Assembly (NCBI RefSeq): GCF_031143425.1
Contig: NC_090451.1
Location: 662,684,575 to 662,748,574, forward strand
DNA: 64,000 nucleotides
Direction of reading: 5' to 3'
Source: Pleurodeles waltl
Lineage: Eukaryota; Chordata; Amphibia; Caudata; Salamandridae
Of this stretch, positions 23,981-36,379 are shown piece by piece. The position numbers were made by a program, and so were the translations under genes. How positions within the stretch are numbered: position 1 is the stretch's first letter; each line of letters starts with the position of its first letter. The notes beneath the pieces are model-generated. The model searched no databases. It was given only the letters and a program-made list of their open reading frames with translations, and had not been told where the DNA came from.

Positions 23981-26900
23981 CTGTGGGGATGAGAAAGAAA
24001 ACGTAAGCCCAGCAAACAACACATGTACAGTCAAAGGGCCACAAAAAGTGAGCAGGCAGAAAAAGTGAAGCAGGTATACAGCCTGATCATGACCGGAGAG
24101 GAGACTAAAGACCAAGAGACAGTGCTGGAGTACAGAGAAAGGACAGGTGGAGAAGCGGAGGGAGAAAAGACAGATGCATATCTAGGAAATAATGCTACAG
24201 GAGAAACAGTTACATGAGCTGGGGATAGATCCCAAGGTGATGGAAACTTGGAGAGACAACGAGTGAGGGAGACAGCAAAAGTAGGAAAATAACACAGGGT
24301 ACAGGAAACAAGAGAGATGTGATGCCCAGGACACAATCTTGGCTTGCAATCACATCAAAAACCGAGAAAGGAAAAAGTGCTGCCAGACCCCCAGCTTAGT
24401 GGAGTCCTAAGGAACTTAAGTTAAGGAGTAAAATGACATTTTTGGCTAGAAAGACCAAAGAAGATGAAATACGAAACCCAGGATGTTGTGCACACGTACA
24501 AATATACCACAGGCAGAGAGGAGTAAAGAGATAGATAAATCCTAGGGTTCAGTACACAAACACATGGAGAAGAGGCACCGCGACTGCAAGATTTGGAAAT
24601 CCCAACATGGCTTGGAAAAGATGAATGCAATGCCTTCTGTGTTCTGACTCCCGTAAATCTGCAAGTCCCAGTGCAGATATTTACTATTTCCAGCTGTTCT
24701 GGAAAGCGGTCCATCCAAAGTCTATGAAAAGACCTTATCTAAAGATGGTTACTTTTCCCCCCTCGTGCCTGACATGCACCGAGCCACAGTACAAACCTCT
24801 ACTGTGTCCTAAGCACCAGGGATCAACTGCTCTCCATCTTAGTTGTCCACAGCCTGAGGCTTGCAGCTATGTGTCATCACTCGCCAGCTCACAGTTCAGT
24901 GTTGGGGACCTCTGCAACACATATCTGACACTGCCTTCCGCAGTCAGAGACATCTTTGCAGCTCCACTACCAAAGGCAGCAGCCCTAGACTTGCTATTCT
25001 CTGCCAGATACCCTTTATCCACACTCAAATGTGCCTCGAATACTTGTCTTCACCTTCACACTCTGCACAGCACATTCAGACAGGTATCAATGCTGCCTTC
25101 CTGTGTCCAGATTTGTGATGAGATGTTTTTAATTCTAATAGAAAAGGATAGCTTGGAGTTCCAACCTTGGAATGCTTTCTTTCCCCTAACAAAACAGATC
25201 GTAACAGAAGGATATACAGCTATAACTGAGATGGAGGCACTCATAGGAGTACAATCTGTAACCCCAGTCCAAGATTGAGAATTACTAATTTTGGGCCTGC
25301 ATGAGCAGCTCAGTAAAGGATCCAGATTTAAAGAGGAGTAAACCCTATTTTGGTGTGTCATAATTCCTGTGTAGAACTTGTCTTTATTCGTCTACTTGCA
25401 CCAAGTCGCTTGTTTCTCTCCTATTATGCTGTCTATTCCGTCCATGGATTATTCCATGTATTACTTTTTCATTTCCCACTGCCCTCAATTTAGTTTTGAA
25501 AGGTTTTGTACTTTCTAATCTGTGTTTTTTTTGCCCCAGAGGGTGCTAGTTCTATTTCCAAAAGTCTCCTGAGATGTTTGTTATTTACTCTCTTCCAGCC
25601 AGCTGTCTACTTGTTTACATATGCACAATGGCATGGTCAGGAACGGTGCAACGTTTTCTGCATTACAAGCAAAATATAATTTTACAGCTGGAGCACTCTA
25701 CATTCACTAATAAAAATTACTTTTTTGCATTGTTCTTGTAATTTAGCAACATCTACTGCTGCATTATTTTATTGCTGCGCTGGTCCTGGGCAGAGTGGCA
25801 TCAATTCATCGTCACTATTATCATACTTTATTTGTGAGCAAAGAGAACCACTGACAATACCTGGGTATGTGACAAGTGGAACTGGTGGTAGCTGACTGAT
25901 AGATCAGGCATCTGGCCTTGTAGCCTGCGTCCTGGTGCAGAAGCTGCAACCCGACACTCAACATGTAGAGTGTAACCAGTCCCCATAACTGTAACCCTTA
26001 CCTACTTGAGGGTATGTACTTTGTGTCGTGGCTGTGTTACATGTTGTGAATGGTATCTACAGAGCACATGGCATCTGTGGTCGTTTCGATGCAGGCTACC
26101 TTCATCATCTATGGACAGTACAAAGTGCACGTCCCTTGCTCCGAATTTGAAACCTGAGACTGTAGCTCCCTTGAGGGCTGGAGAACGGTCTGCATCATTT
26201 CTCTGTTAAAGTAGTTTTCTCCCCCTCTACCTGAAACCTGCCCTTCCCTTCTTCTGAGTTGTTTACTGCATAACTAGGCTTATGAACCAGGCTGCCTGGA
26301 TCTTTCGGCAGCTTGAAACCAGCCCTTCCCATGCATGCCTTTTAGAAAAACCTTGGAAAGCTGTAGACATAGGAAAAGGTGCACTACCTCCAGTTTACAG
26401 ATTGAGAACATTTCAGTAAGTTTGCACTTTGTTTTAACTCCTCGCAGTGCAACAAAGTAGGATAAAGGTTGGAGTCCCAGAACCAGCACTGCGTTTTTCT
26501 CTGAATTTTAAGGAGGAGACTGCTTGCACCAGCACAAAGAGATACTTTTGCAGTGATGGGGCCCATTTGCTTCTGTATTCCCTTTAATAACGGAACAAGT
26601 ACTAGAGTCTAAAAGAAGCCCTACAGCTGAGCCCAAACTTTAAGGGAAAGAAAGCCGAAATGCCCAGAGAGTGAGGGGAGTCGTCCCTGACAAAGAGCAA
26701 AGTGATTAAAGAATGCGTGGAGGGCTCCTCCAGGAGTTGAATGGCTCAGGGGATATGAGAACCCTGAAGCCAGCAGGTGAAAATTTCCACAAGAAGTTTC
26801 TGCAGGATGAGTGTTAAGGAGCTGCACCGACTCATCACAGGATTGGAAGGGTCCACCGAACTGCATGGGACTTGCCACACTCGCATGGAGCCGTGTCTGC

Positions 26901-27105
26901 CCAAAGAGGGACACACAGATATTTCCTCCACATCCCAGGCCTTTGGATATTCAGTATTCCTGAATGCGCGATATTACAAAAATTAAAACTGTGGCTGCCA
27001 GCTGACACTAAAGCCCGGTACGTGCCACAGGCAATCAGAAATCTTGTCCAAGAGAGCCCAGTTACGAGATACAGACCAATGACGTGTTGTACCTAAGGGA
27101 CATTG

Positions 27106-27173
27106 GGGGCCAGATGTATGAAAGGGTTTTACCCATTCTGTGTCTATGGGGAAATGTGTTTGTACATATGGCC
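27106..27173. mobile_element. Short MITE, 68 bp
   Basis: Terminal inverted repeats begin GGGCCAGATGTATGAAA on the left and read GGGCCATATGTACAAAC in reverse complement on the right. The flanking word CATTG occurs at 27101-27105 and 27174-27178, a possible 5-bp target duplication. The element has almost no interior. The ends resemble those of the larger element at 39167-39832, whose right end in reverse complement reads GAGCCAGATGTACAAAA, so the two may be related. Confidence 0.55.
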
Positions 27174-27959
27174 CATTGTCCCTAGCCTCGCTGTCTAGCA
27201 CCCAGGCCTCTTGTAGAGGCCGAAAAACAGCTCACTCTCTAATCAGTTCCCACAGTTGTGCCAAGTATCCCAGAACCTCTGGCTACTGGATTCTCATTAA
27301 CAGAGGCTTGGTAAGAACTGACCTTTGAAATCCAGAAGTAATAATCTGGACGCAGGTAAGATCCCTGTACCACTTTAGAGCTAAGTTGTTCTGGTATTCT
27401 GGCTTTGTGCTTTTTTAGGTCAAACTATGCCGTACTGGCTCAAACTCACTGTTGTAGCTCATCATACACCAAAGGCTATCAAGAAGCCGGGGCTGGAGGT
27501 GCAGATATACTCATCTTCATACATTACCTTGCAGCTCCCCCCACTGACTGTCGACAAGTAAACAAGTGATAGTAAACTTAGTCTTTAAGTCAACTGAGAA
27601 CACCTGATATTCCTTCAACAGTTTACTGGTTACAACATATGTGGTAAGGTTTTATAAATAGTACTGGGTGCTGGTTGCATAAACACCGTAAAAGTGTTTG
27701 AGGTCCTATCTCATTCCCAGAAGCTGCTGGCACTTTTAGGTTTTTGACGTACAACATATTTTAACTGCCCTATTTTACTTACCTGCAAATAAAAAACTTT
27801 TTTCACAAGTGATATTTTTTACTGAATGTTCAGTTTCTTGTGTATTACTTACTGTGCACTTGCTTTAGGTGGGAAGTGGTTTAAGACTGACTGGTTGGGA
27901 CAAGTGAGGTTTGCTTTGATCAACTACGTTTAGTTGAGGCAATTCCTTAGGTCTGGATA

Positions 27960-28290
27960 GCGGTATATGAGTTGTGTGTGTGTGACTGGAAGGGGATGGA
28001 TATGCCACAAGGGTGATAAGGTGTTTGGTTATGTTGGTTGGATATGGTTGCGTGTGGATGGTTTGAGTTTGGTTGGCAAGTGATGAGGTGTATCTGGTTT
28101 AGTTCAATGCAGTTTGGCTGAGTTTTATTGAATCAGGATGAGTTGTTTTAGGATCAGATGGGTACTGGTGGGTGGGGATGGGTATGGTGAAATCTTCGGG
28201 TGGTTAGATTTGGTTACCATGTTAGGTTTGATGAGGTAGTGATCAGTTGGTCGAGTTTGGTTGGTGGTGATCGGTTTGGTCACTTGAAGT
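27960..28290. repeat. G/T-rich GGTTTGGTTGG degenerate array
   Basis: The plus strand is dominated by GGTTTGGTT, GGTTGG and GATGGGTATGG words with almost no C. It is an imperfect simple repeat and could form G-rich secondary structure. Confidence 0.7.
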
Positions 28291-29049
28291 GTTCTATGGG
28301 GCGTGTGATTCACGTAGCCGGGGCCTTGAACCAGAGGTGCTTTCCATAACCTCCACCAGGGCCAATCAAATGAAGCCACCTTAAGATTCCATTAAGGGAA
28401 ATGAAAGAATTAACCAAGGTTCCTTTGTACCTATCTAAAGTGCTTTTCAGTGCATTAAAAGCATGCCAGATGAATCTGGTGTATCGAATTAACGGTACAG
28501 AGGATTCGCCAGAGCCCGTTCAGTTTCTCTTCTCTATGCAGACAGGGTGTGCAAGCCCCTCCTCCGCCCTGCTGATTTGCTTTCAGAAGTTCTTATCAGT
28601 CCATTGCCCTACAGACCCCTCATCCCTCTCTAAATCCCTTCACCCCAGTTCCCTTCACATAATCACCACAGGCCCATTCTGACAGCCCTTTTTTCTGCAG
28701 GTATGGGCCACTGGACCTATCTTTTTTGCGGTTCTCCCTGAACCCCCTAGACCATGCCGTTTTTATTCATTTTCCTTCCTGCTACAACACCACAGACTCT
28801 ATACGGTCTTCAGCTCAGTCAGTGCCCTGTCCTTATGGTCACTCACCTGTCCAAGATTTAAAAAATAAATTTTAAAAAATACCAGCTGATTCCACGAATT
28901 TAACAGCTGATATAACACACATTATGTCATCCTCTCCACATGTCACTGCTTCATTTACAGCAAATTAACATGGAAAGGCCCTAACCCCAACAATATGCCT
29001 TTTCCGAATCTATTTATATTTGTGACCCTCTCTATCACCCAAATAGCAT

Positions 29050-29900
29050 CATTTAGCTGTGAGCCGAGGCCCGACACTTCGCCCCTCGCCCCCTCTGTGC
29101 CACACACCGCGAGAAGCGGGCACCGCAGCCCCCAGGCAGGACGGGCCCTGCGGCCTCTGCCTCTCCTGGCGCATGATCTCACCCCGCCGAGAAGGAAGGC
29201 TTGGAAGAGGGGCGCGCGGGGGCCCTGTCTTCGGATAATCCGGGCCGGTTCTCAGGCCCCGGCACCTGGCCCCAGCCCGAGTCCCATTCCGGCGCCTTTG
29301 TTCGCGCTCTTTGCATATGAAAGGCGCGTTGCTGGGGCCTGGCATTCCACCCGGGGATTGGGTTGCTATAGGGACCCAACAATGCCCGCCGAAGCCCCGG
29401 CTCTCAGCGCAGTCAACAAGCCTCCCAAACTATTCTTCGCCTCCGAACACGAGCTTCCCAGGCTCCGTGTGGGCCCTGCTCCCGCTTTTTTTCCCTGTTT
29501 GCTCGCCTCACTTTCCTCATTTTTGGGGTGAATTGTGCAGAGGGGCGGGAGATGGCTTTTGAAGGTGCTAAATGAAGCATGGGCCGAATGAGGTAATGCG
29601 CGCCACAGTCCCCTCCGCCTCGGTGAGGGCCCCCGGAGCGCCCGGAATGTCACCGCGGAAGCGAGAGAACATTCCCCGGCCCCATTTCAAAGCCTTACTG
29701 CGCTTGTTAAGGGGAGGCGGGCTGCGGGCCCCTTTGAAATGCCGCCACTCGTTAATTTTTTTTTCTTTCTTTTTATACGGTTTAATGGCCGGGAACCACC
29801 CACAGAGACACTTTACGCGTCCTTTGCCACTCAAACAGTACTGTGAATTTGTAGGCTTACTTGGTGGACGGAGGCTCGAGCGGGTAGTGTTGAAGTCGCA
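29050..29900. promoter_or_regulatory. Intronic CpG-rich island, candidate regulatory element
   Basis: Base composition jumps to high G+C with many CpG dinucleotides, in contrast to AT-rich CpG-poor flanks. A GGGGAGGCGGGC Sp1-like site lies near 29711, an octamer-like TTTGCATATG near 29311, and an inverted pair of CATTTCAAAG and CTTTGAAATG (TCF/LEF-like) brackets about 29685-29742. Frames of up to 178 codons follow from GC content and are not recognisable. Retained CpG suggests an unmethylated region, such as an alternative promoter, enhancer or start of an unannotated transcript. No TATA box or splice donor pattern decides which. Confidence 0.5.
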
Positions 29901-31499
29901 ATTGTGAAGAAAAACGTCTTAAAACTCAGTCTATTAATACGAATGTACTTTCTCTAATTCTATACACGTTGCATTTATTTTGCCACTCATTTTAGCTTTG
30001 TCCAAGTGGCACAAATCTCAGCCTTCTGCTAATATAAAAACAGGTACATGTTTGATCAAAACAGTAATGATGCTTAAAATTCTTTTTAATTTCTGTTAAT
30101 TTCATTAAGGCTAGTCTAGTAGTCCTAAACATACCGAGCTCTCAACTCTGCCATGTCCATTCGTGAGTATCTTACCCAGTTCAATTCATGTAGTCCATAT
30201 AACAGAATAACCAGAACTAGAGATCCCAGAACGCAAAACATAAAGGTGCACCGGATGAGCTGTTCTAGCATGGACCTAGGAACCTCGAGGCCTCTGAACA
30301 TAGCGGCATATGATATGTGCGCCTACAGTTGCAGCACACTATTATATCAGCAAGGCCACCCCAAGAAGCGAAGAACGGTAAAGTAGGGTTTCCATCTCAC
30401 TCCATGCCAACAGAACACCATCTATCTCCCTGGCATCTGAATTCCATTTTTTATATGTTATGGTGATCTGATGCTTCAATCTAATTGGTTCACTCTAATC
30501 ACATGAAGACTACATCTCACGCAATTTATTAGTTTGTAAAATAAATGTACAGGACAGAAAGCCTGGTGTTACGACGATATACTGTGAGATCAGGATAAAT
30601 GCTTTACTGCGGCAAAGGAGCAGTAAGCAAAGTGATGTTTGGTCCCTTACACCGGAGGCCAGGGGTGGGTTCCCAGTTCAAGAAAACACTTTGGTGTGTG
30701 GCATGAAACATTCAGGACAAGCAGGTTAGCGGTTTCCAAGGTCTATGCACACGTAGCTCATTTAAAACTGTTCAACTTCACATTCTGGGACTTGTAGTCC
30801 TGTTAAACCCTTTATAAAATCAAGAATCAGTACAATAACGCAAAGCGTATATATTAACTCCATTTGCTACTCACACATGGACCTAGTAAACTTGAGAGCT
30901 CTTTGAACGGCTGTGATTTAGCAGTATAGCCATCTATCTACGATAAGTACAGTTGTTTACTGTGACCTGAAAATATACTTATCTCTTCAGAACTATGCAT
31001 TTCACTCAAAGTAATAAATACGTTCCTGAGTCTGCATTAGGTTAATGTTAGAGAAATGAATACTAGAGGACTCCAAGTCACCAAAGACAGACACAGTGTT
31101 CCAGTGCTGAACTTTCCTTTACAACACTGTTTTTACGTGAGTTAATCCAATTGGTATAGTTGGCGAGCACAATGATTACAATTTTCAGAATACAACAGGG
31201 TTGTTAAAAGAAGGCCCAAGACTGGGCAACTATGTCCCTGGGGATATAAAGTCATGGAGTAATCTTATTTATAGGTCTTGTATTTGTACACTAATAATGT
31301 GAATGACCGGTCTCAAAAAATACAAATCTGAGAATAAATGTCTGGAAACCAGTCCATTTCGGCCTGATTCCGAACAATTACACAGCCTCTCTAGGTCAGC
31401 AATTAATGTACCTCAACTGGAAAATAGAACTAGTCGGGAATTAAACTCCTCGCACCTTCTAAAAGCAACTCTTGCCTTCAGACCAGATCCCTCCTTGTG

Positions 31500-31980
31500 A
31501 CAGCAGCTCCAGATCAGACAATGCCTCATTCTGAAAGCACTTCTTGTCTCTCCTGGTCCTGGCAGCAGGCCTGCCTCCTCCCTCTGTCGCAATGCTCTAC
31601 CAGGCTGCAGGTCTCCCAGGTCTTCATTCTTCTTGGCGGTCTCCCTGCTCTTTCCTTGTAACTGCATGTCCTCATCCTTCTCCTCTGAAGGAAACTAAAG
31701 GTCTCCCATCTCTTTCTGACTTCAGGTCTCCCTCCTCCTGAATGCAGGGTTTCCTTTTTCCTTTGGCCTGTAGGCCTCTCTGCTTCTTCCATCGGATGCA
31801 AGATTTCATGCTTCTGATTGAAGGTCTCCGTGCTCCTACCTTCTCATTGAAGATCTCTTTATTCCTCCAGTAGACGGCAGATCTCACTCCCTTCTTTCTG
31901 AATGTGGGTCCCTTCCTCTTTTCTTATTGCAATTCTGTCTGCTCCACCTTCTTACGATTCTGCTAATTTCTCTTCATTAA
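31500..31980. repeat. CT-rich degenerate array
   Basis: Words such as GGTCTCCC, TCCTCCTTCT and CTGAATGCAGG recur every 35-45 bases. Copies are strongly diverged. Minus-strand frames here are arginine- and glutamate-rich artefacts of the purine strand. Confidence 0.6.
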
Positions 31981-33617
31981 TGGTCATTTACTCTGCCACA
32001 TTTCTTCTCTTAATAATGGATATATATGCTGCAAAAAATGTGGGGCATCTCAATCACTCCCCATTTCTATTACCCTGATTTTGAGCCATGCCCTAAGATT
32101 GTAGTGCACTTGCAGTGACACTGCATTACATCACAAACATTTTTATAGGTTACTACTAGCCAAAGGTTGGTAGTAAAAAAAAGTGCGAATAAAAGTAGTG
32201 AAATGAGTGGTAATGATGATCCTGCTTGTCATTCCTGATGTATTTGCATACTACTGTAAAACCATGGTACTACTAAATGGTTATGCATTTACCACTTTTG
32301 TTATTACTACGGATTTCATGATTTCACATAAATATTGTCCTTACACTTAAAAAAGGGAAAACCTCACAACTTAAATCGGAATATGAAAACACCAAGCTTT
32401 AAGGTGCGAGGACAGTTGGGGTGCCTCAGGCCATCTGATTCAAAATCAGCAAACTTATGGTTACACTGCTGGCGGCCCTGCTAGCAATTTTCCATTTGGC
32501 AACTATCTCTTTTGTAACAGTTTCTCCAGCTCTTATCACCCGCTCCACCATTGTGCAGATGTAACTAAGCAATTTAAAGAGGATGTGTCTTCAGTACTGG
32601 AGCCTTTTGTTTTGATCACATTGTTGCAGATATTAGAATTAAAAGGAAATCGCCATGTAACATGTGCCACCCTTGTCATGCATAAAATCCTCCTCCTGAT
32701 CTAGTGTGGTTGATCTGCCGCCACGACTGACCGTTACTTCTGAAACACTTCACAGAAAGTATTATAGATTTTTAGTATTTAACACGTCTACAGTGCTCTC
32801 AATATGGCATGTTAGGGTGACTAGATATGTGGACAGTGATGATGAACCTCCTATTTGCGGTACATTTACAATGACCACATTTGCTTGTTGAAATTTTGCC
32901 AGCAGCGATGCACAATAGGCAGTTATCTTGCAAAGTGTTGTCCTCTATTTGGCTTTTCTGATTGCGGATTCAGCTACTTTGGCAGAGAACCTTCAGTAGA
33001 CGGGCAGAGAACTATAAATATGTCTCATTTTCACCCATAACTTGGACTGTGGTCGTGATTCTCGTATTGGAGATATTCCTCCAACCAAATAATAATTCTA
33101 GCCCTTAGTCACCTCTAGGATCTTTGCCCTGCAGTCCTTCCATAGCAGCACGTTTCAATCTACTTGAATAAATATGCTACTTCGGTAGGTGTACATTCAA
33201 ACAGAGTTATCTAAGGGATAGCTAGAATTCCATAAGCTCCAGTTGTTTAAAAAATATATTTTTATGTTTGACTTATTTTTTTCATTTATCTGTTTGGTAC
33301 TTGTGAATTCTTGCGTTACTCTGTTACATTTTGTTGGGCCCTGCCCATCTTCTTCAGAGAGGAACATTCACTTGACCCACTTACAAACACTTAACAATGT
33401 TTCCTTCAGGCGCCATCTATTCCTGTTTTTTGCCAAACTGACTCAGCCTGATTGTGGCAGTGGGGAGAACTGACCAAATAGTTTGCTGTCTCGTACGACT
33501 TCCACAAAGGTAACCGAGGTTTGACTAAAATCCTTTGATATTCTCTTGCTCCCTTAATCCCACCCCACGCCCACACAAATGCTTCATGTCATAGAGATGC
33601 CCACCACAACTTCTGAC

Positions 33618-33790
33618 CTGATGTAGCCCACCTGGGGCCTGTGCATAAGCTGCCAACGATATGAAGTCTTGTCCTTCCAGCCCACATTGCGAGGGTCCTT
33701 CCAGAGCAGTCGGGCCTGGTCCTGGGTGTGGCCCGTGTGCCACAGGGCATTACGAAGTTGTTCACCGGGACCCGTCTTAGATTTCACAGC
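33618..33790 (-). CDS. THBS3: Thrombospondin-3 exon of the C-terminal domain (173 bp)
   Basis: The exon enters in phase 0 after the acceptor CTGCCTCCTGCAG and leaves in phase 2 at CAG|GTCAGA. It encodes [18 protein letters not shown], then [20 protein letters not shown] and [20 protein letters not shown]. The [13 protein letters not shown] and [13 protein letters not shown] motifs are hallmarks of the thrombospondin C-terminal domain. YRWQL-HRPQ favours THBS3, since THBS4 and COMP carry YRWFLQHRPQ as I recall them. No stop or frameshift is seen. The intron before the next exon is 9.6 kb. Confidence 0.93.
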
Positions 33791-35003
33791 CTGCAGGAGG
33801 CAGAGAAGAGACATTACTATGGTATGCTATATTATGCACTGTCATTGGCATTTGGAAGGCCACTGTCTTCCATTGCTATGGCACTTACTTTTCAACTGGT
33901 TCTGAGATTTTTATTGCAGTAGGCATTTTGTATTTTTTTTTTTAATCTAGCATTCCACAAAGCCTGACAGCCTTTATTGAACTGTCTAAATATGTTGCAC
34001 CGCAAAGAGAAAAAAAAGGGAGCAGCTGAGGAACAATGTACAGCCACCAGGCCCTCGCAATAGCAATTTTACAAATTAAATAAATGAAATAACGTGGAGA
34101 TGGACATGGAAGCAAGTGAAGAGGTGGGAAAAAGCAGGTGAAAAGTGAGGAAGTAAGAAGCAAAGACCAAGAAGATAGTGATGAAAGTCATGTTCTCCAA
34201 TGGAGAGCTAAAATAAAAACCCAAAAATTGTCTCCTCATCGCAGCAGTGGAAAAATCCTTTCAGAAACAGTGTAAAGAGGAAACGTTCCAGACAGTTACA
34301 ACAAGAGGGAGGAGAGTAGTAAAAAACAGAACAGGCAAGAAAGCCATCTAATCACGAGCAAGAGGAAGACTGAAAGCCCACTCAATCCATTCTGTATTGC
34401 AGACAATAGTATTGTGGACAGTGGGTCATCAACAACAGATAGCTTGTCTGTAGCCAAGGCCTAAAAATCAGAACTGGCCTCACACATACCGAGGCTGTGG
34501 ACAGGGCCTCACCACTAGGTGTAGATAAAAGACCTTTTTTAAAATCTTTCCTTCAGAACATATTTTTTTATTCACAAGGTGGAAGTCAGAGTGCAGCGCC
34601 ACAAACATTTTTTGACCAGAGCCATTCAAAAGCTTTTCAAAGGACTGTACTGATTTTAATGTATGTAGAATATTCTGTCTAAAGTGTATTGCTGGATATT
34701 GTGCATATGGCATAAGATTAAAGATCTGTGCTGTTCTGAGCTTTATGCCACTACCTGGTACATCTGTACTTTGCTGGATTTCTGAGCAGTGTTCTGTCTG
34801 ATGTGTTCTTTTGAGAGTTTATGCATCTCATCCGTACACAGAATTGTCCTGCAAAAGTAGGAGTATAGATGGGGATCAACTACACAAGGAAATGAGGGGC
34901 ACGGGATCTACTGGTCAGTAATGACAAGAGTTAGGCAAGGAGAAAGTATATAGTGCTCATGGAAGACAGAGGATAAGGTATGGAAGGCGTGTATTGCTGG
35001 ATA

Positions 35004-35165
35004 GGAAATTAGTTACGTTACTGTCTGTAACTCCAGTTCTCCAGCCTTGGTATATTTCATATATTCACATGCTTAACTCATTCCCCGTCGTCAGGCTTGG
35101 AAACTCCCAACATGACGACGAGGAATGATTGAAACATGTGAGTGCATGAAAGATCAAATGCTAGA
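35004..35165. mobile_element. ITR-only DIRS remnant (palindrome)
   Basis: The left part reads like the terminal repeats at 50765 and 55813, with AGTTAC, CTGTAACTCCAGTTCTCCAG, TTCACATGCTT and CATTCCCCGTCGTC in the same order. From 35112 the sequence turns back in inverted order (GACGACGAGGAATGATTGAA, then CATGTGAGTGCATGAAAGAT). The two arms nearly touch, so essentially the whole interior of a DIRS element is missing. It could be a deletion product or a non-autonomous derivative that moved as such. Confidence 0.7.
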
Positions 35166-36379
35166 GAATTGGGAGAAATAATAACAGTTCATAAGCGTTT
35201 AGTGCAGAGACGATCGGAGCAGTAAGGGAGACACCTGATTTAAAATATTGAGAAGAGGGGTGTAATGACCTGCTGGTATGAGAGGTGAGCAGGAATTGCC
35301 TTGATGTGAAGAGACCACGAACTTCTAGCAAAAAACTGCTAAACACACTGCCTGGCTGAAGGACAATCAGGACTTGCAAGGAAAGAGAGTTGGCCACACA
35401 CCCTATTTTCCTAACCTTTGTCAGCCGCAGGATCTCCCCAGCCCATTTATTTATTTTCAGTGTTACCTGGAAGTCACTAAAGAGTGCTAGTACACCAGGT
35501 GGGCGCTGAGCTGGCAGAAAGGTGAGTTGACTGGCAGAGTATGGCAAACTGGTGGGTGCCGGGCGGTCTAGGGTGTGATGAGTGTTTCAGTTCTCCGGCT
35601 TAAAAATGTGGAGGCATTGATACAGCTGCCAGCACTAAGCGCTATAAGGAACTAGTAAGATGCCTATTTTTGAAGGCATAAGAGAGCTATACAAGACATT
35701 TGCTTTCCGTGTCCTGAATTGCGAGTGTGAAGGAAGGTGGGCTCAGCTGTGCTCGGCTGCTCTGGGCGTTATCTACAGTCCATTTCCTAGTCCCGAAAGT
35801 TCTTCCTCACAGACGGGTGGTTGAGTGGAAGCTGAGCAGGGCCTCAGACTACGGATCCTTTCAGAGGCCTGGTATCAGCTCTGAATTCTACGGTTGTAAT
35901 GGTATAAGTGAGGAAGCAGGGGACCTTGCCAAGCTGAGTGAAGAAAGCTTCCATGGTAATTATTCACAAATGCCAACCGCGCTGACTTTCTTCATTTATA
36001 AAAGTGGATAGTACAAAAGAGTAAAATCGACCACAACACTACAATCGCTGCAGCAGGAGTGAATGCAAGGGATTCTACCGCTCACCTTTCATTATAAGGA
36101 TATTGCAAGTCAGCGCAGAGCTCGTGGCCATTTAGAGGAACGAGGCCAAAGGACAGGTTCATATCTAAAGTCACAGAGCTCCTACATTTTAGCTGCTAGA
36201 ATCTCCTATCTAACTACTGTGTAAAAGTACATCATTTTACTTTAATTATCCTTCCTGGATGTCTCCTAGGTACTTACACAACAGACATTTGCGCAGTTCA
36301 GTAGATTCTTCATTCATGGGCCTCCTCAGTTCTTAATAATTCCATGACTCAGAGGATTGGGTCCTCGAGTATTCAAACA

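Larger units (their letters stand above)
23981..33617. other. THBS3 intron (9.6 kb)
   Basis: The intron contains a short MITE (27106-27173), a G/T-rich array (27960-28290), a CpG-rich island (29050-29900) and a CT-rich array (31500-31980), all listed separately. An open frame of 217 codons at 24625-25278 on the plus strand, antisense to the gene, has no recognisable domain and is probably chance. Confidence 0.7.

Noticed and set aside
24625..25278. Open frame of 217 codons on the plus strand inside a THBS3 intron
   Set aside because: No recognisable domain, antisense to the gene, composition like noncoding DNA, no splice or promoter context. Possible but unsupported.
28995..29531. Open frame of 178 codons in the CpG-rich island
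   Set aside because: Pro/Arg/Ala-rich translation is expected from GC content; overlapping frames on both strands are equally long.
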